Source: Bacillota bacterium (lineage in GTDB: Bacteria; Bacillota; Bacilli; Bacillales; Cytobacillaceae). From it: DNA of 6,493 nt. Positions 5,908 through 6,493 of this stretch are shown in pieces (position 1 is the stretch's first letter; every line of letters starts with the position of its first letter). The position numbers and the translations under genes were made by a program. The DNA lies in contig JAUZPT010000172.1 in the NCBI GenBank assembly GCA_030705745.1, forward strand, positions 1 through 6,493. Reading direction: 5' to 3'. The notes beneath the pieces are model-generated. The model did no database searches. It worked only from the letters and a program-made list of their open reading frames with translations, and was not told the DNA's origin.

Positions 5908-6117
5908 ATGAAAAAGCCTGAGATTAAAAGAATATTCCAGAACTTGACGGAAAAGAAAAAAAGGTGCCCTTGTAAATAACCGAGGCACTGCGGATGTGTT
6001 TCCGGCTGCACTAATACTTATGAAGATGACATATATAAACCTCCAAGTTGGTGTAAAAAAAGCATCAACTTGGAGGGCAAATGTAAGAGGCTTCCCAAAA
6101 AAGAAATTTCCTATTAA
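5908..6117 (+). pseudogene. Small cysteine-rich reading frame split by an in-frame TAA
   Basis: From ATG 5908 the frame reads 23 residues ending KKKRCPCK, then TAA (5977-5979). In the same frame it continues for 45 more codons with CGCVSGC, WCKK and GKCKR, ending at TAA 6115-6117. Seven cysteines in 68 residues, spaced as CxC, CxCx3C, C and C, look like a metal-binding or disulphide-rich mini-protein with one nonsense mutation. The ribosome binding site (GCAGGTAG, 5895-5902) is modest. Against it being real: the second half overlaps the strong hairpin at 6040-6076, so the cysteine pattern may be chance. No family is recognised. The first 23 codons alone could also be a complete short peptide. 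Confidence 0.28.
6040..6076 (-). terminator. Probable terminator of the minus-strand repeat-protein gene
   Basis: Arms 6040-6053 and 6063-6076 form 14 pairs with a single G-T wobble; one further T-G pair leaves a loop of seven A. On the minus strand the stem is followed by TTTATATAT, a weak but usable T-rich tail, and it lies 54 bases past the stop of the gene ending at 6131. On the plus strand no T run follows. The stem is very stable, so it could instead protect an mRNA 3' end. Confidence 0.6.
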
Positions 6118-6130
6118 AAACGCGATGATT

Positions 6131-6493
6131 TCAGCTAGAAATAATCTGTACTGAGAGAGCACTGGTTTGTGGTGGTATGCTCATCGTCTGAAACGATTGT
6201 CGCTCTATCCTTACAGTTTGACCAGGGCGAATGGAATTTAAGGTTATCCGATTACCTCGTCTATCTCTCAATTTCGTTGTATTGCTAATGTTATATTGCA
6301 TTTGCCGATTTGGGTCATTTGGGTTTCCAGTTAAAATATATCCAAAACCAGAATTTTGACCAACATTTATTACTCGTCCCTCTTCTATCAAAGAGGATAC
6401 GTTTTCTTTAACAATCACGATGCTTGATGCCCTTGCTTGTGGTGGATTGCTTCCCGACATGTTTGAAGAAAATCTTGCGTTAACAACCATACC
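6131..6493 (-). CDS. Hypothetical tandem-repeat protein, C-terminal part (5' end beyond window)
   Basis: The frame is open to the right edge and ends in TGA at 6133-6131, leaving 120 codons. The ATG at 6490 is probably internal: the first visible residues (VNARFSSNMSGSNPPQARASSIVI) align without gaps with the C-terminal end (VRIERQSFQTMSIPPQTSALSVQI), with V, R, S, PPQ, A, S and I in register. So one complete repeat of about 80 residues (about 38-117 counted from that ATG) is preceded by the tail of another. The complete repeat alternates short hydrophobic strands with turns (GRVINV, GFGYIL, MQYNIS, TKLRDRRGNRITLNSIRPGQTVRIE), suggesting a small beta-barrel of OB-fold type. Similar clostridial proteins with a SIPPQT motif are remembered but uncharacterised. 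No function is claimed; its location in the cell cannot be told without the N-terminus. It converges on the receptor operon. Confidence 0.75.
   Translation of the reverse strand, partial: GMVVNARFSSNMSGSNPPQARASSIVIVKENVSSLIEEGRVINVGQNSGFGYILTGNPNDPNRQMQYNISNTTKLRDRRGNRITLNSIRPGQTVRIERQSFQTMSIPPQTSALSVQIISS

Noticed and set aside
5734..6162. A 142-codon minus-strand frame at the end of the receptor gene
   Set aside because: It overlaps the receptor's 3' end and two hairpins, has no ribosome binding site, and starts inside the coding end of the repeat-protein gene.
1..6493. CRISPR array, tRNA, rRNA or insertion sequence
   Set aside because: No regularly spaced short repeats, cloverleaf, rRNA core sequence, transposase motif or terminal inverted repeats were seen.

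Overview
The window looks like a low-to-mid GC Firmicute of the class Clostridia. Evidence: strong GGAGG-type ribosome binding sites, TTG starts, T-tailed intrinsic terminators, a YckD/DUF2680-like secreted protein, a Clostridia-style poly-HAMP chemoreceptor and a class I cyclic di-GMP (GEMM-I) riboswitch. Species cannot be named from the sequence alone.

Layout. Positions 1-987 (minus) carry the ATPase of a COG4586-type ABC-2 exporter, cut by the left edge; its membrane partners would lie further left. Positions 988-1549 are a non-coding divergent region with a good minus-strand promoter for the ABC gene, an orphan minus-strand terminator, a perfect palindrome and a 9-codon micro-ORF with a near-ideal Shine-Dalgarno site. 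Positions 1550-1990 encode a small secreted, helix-rich, DUF2680-like protein, ended by a terminator at 2058-2097. Positions 2098-2400 hold no gene I can support.

The centrepiece is 2461-5858: a GEMM-I aptamer, an expression platform ending in an intrinsic terminator, a CheW-like adaptor (2615-3142), a TTG-started 874-residue methyl-accepting chemotaxis protein (3175-5799) and a final terminator. The second messenger that controls the motile/sessile decision therefore appears to control, at the RNA level, the supply of a dedicated receptor-adaptor pair. The receptor has only a tiny extracytoplasmic loop, a cytoplasmic PAS-like domain with a three-cysteine motif, a long stack of HAMP-like repeats and a canonical signalling tip, so it probably senses something intracellular.

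The right end holds a small cysteine-rich reading frame broken by a TAA (5908-6117), a strong hairpin that probably terminates the minus-strand gene, and at 6131-6493 (minus) the C-terminal part of an unrecognised protein built from tandem, probably beta-rich repeats and cut by the right edge.
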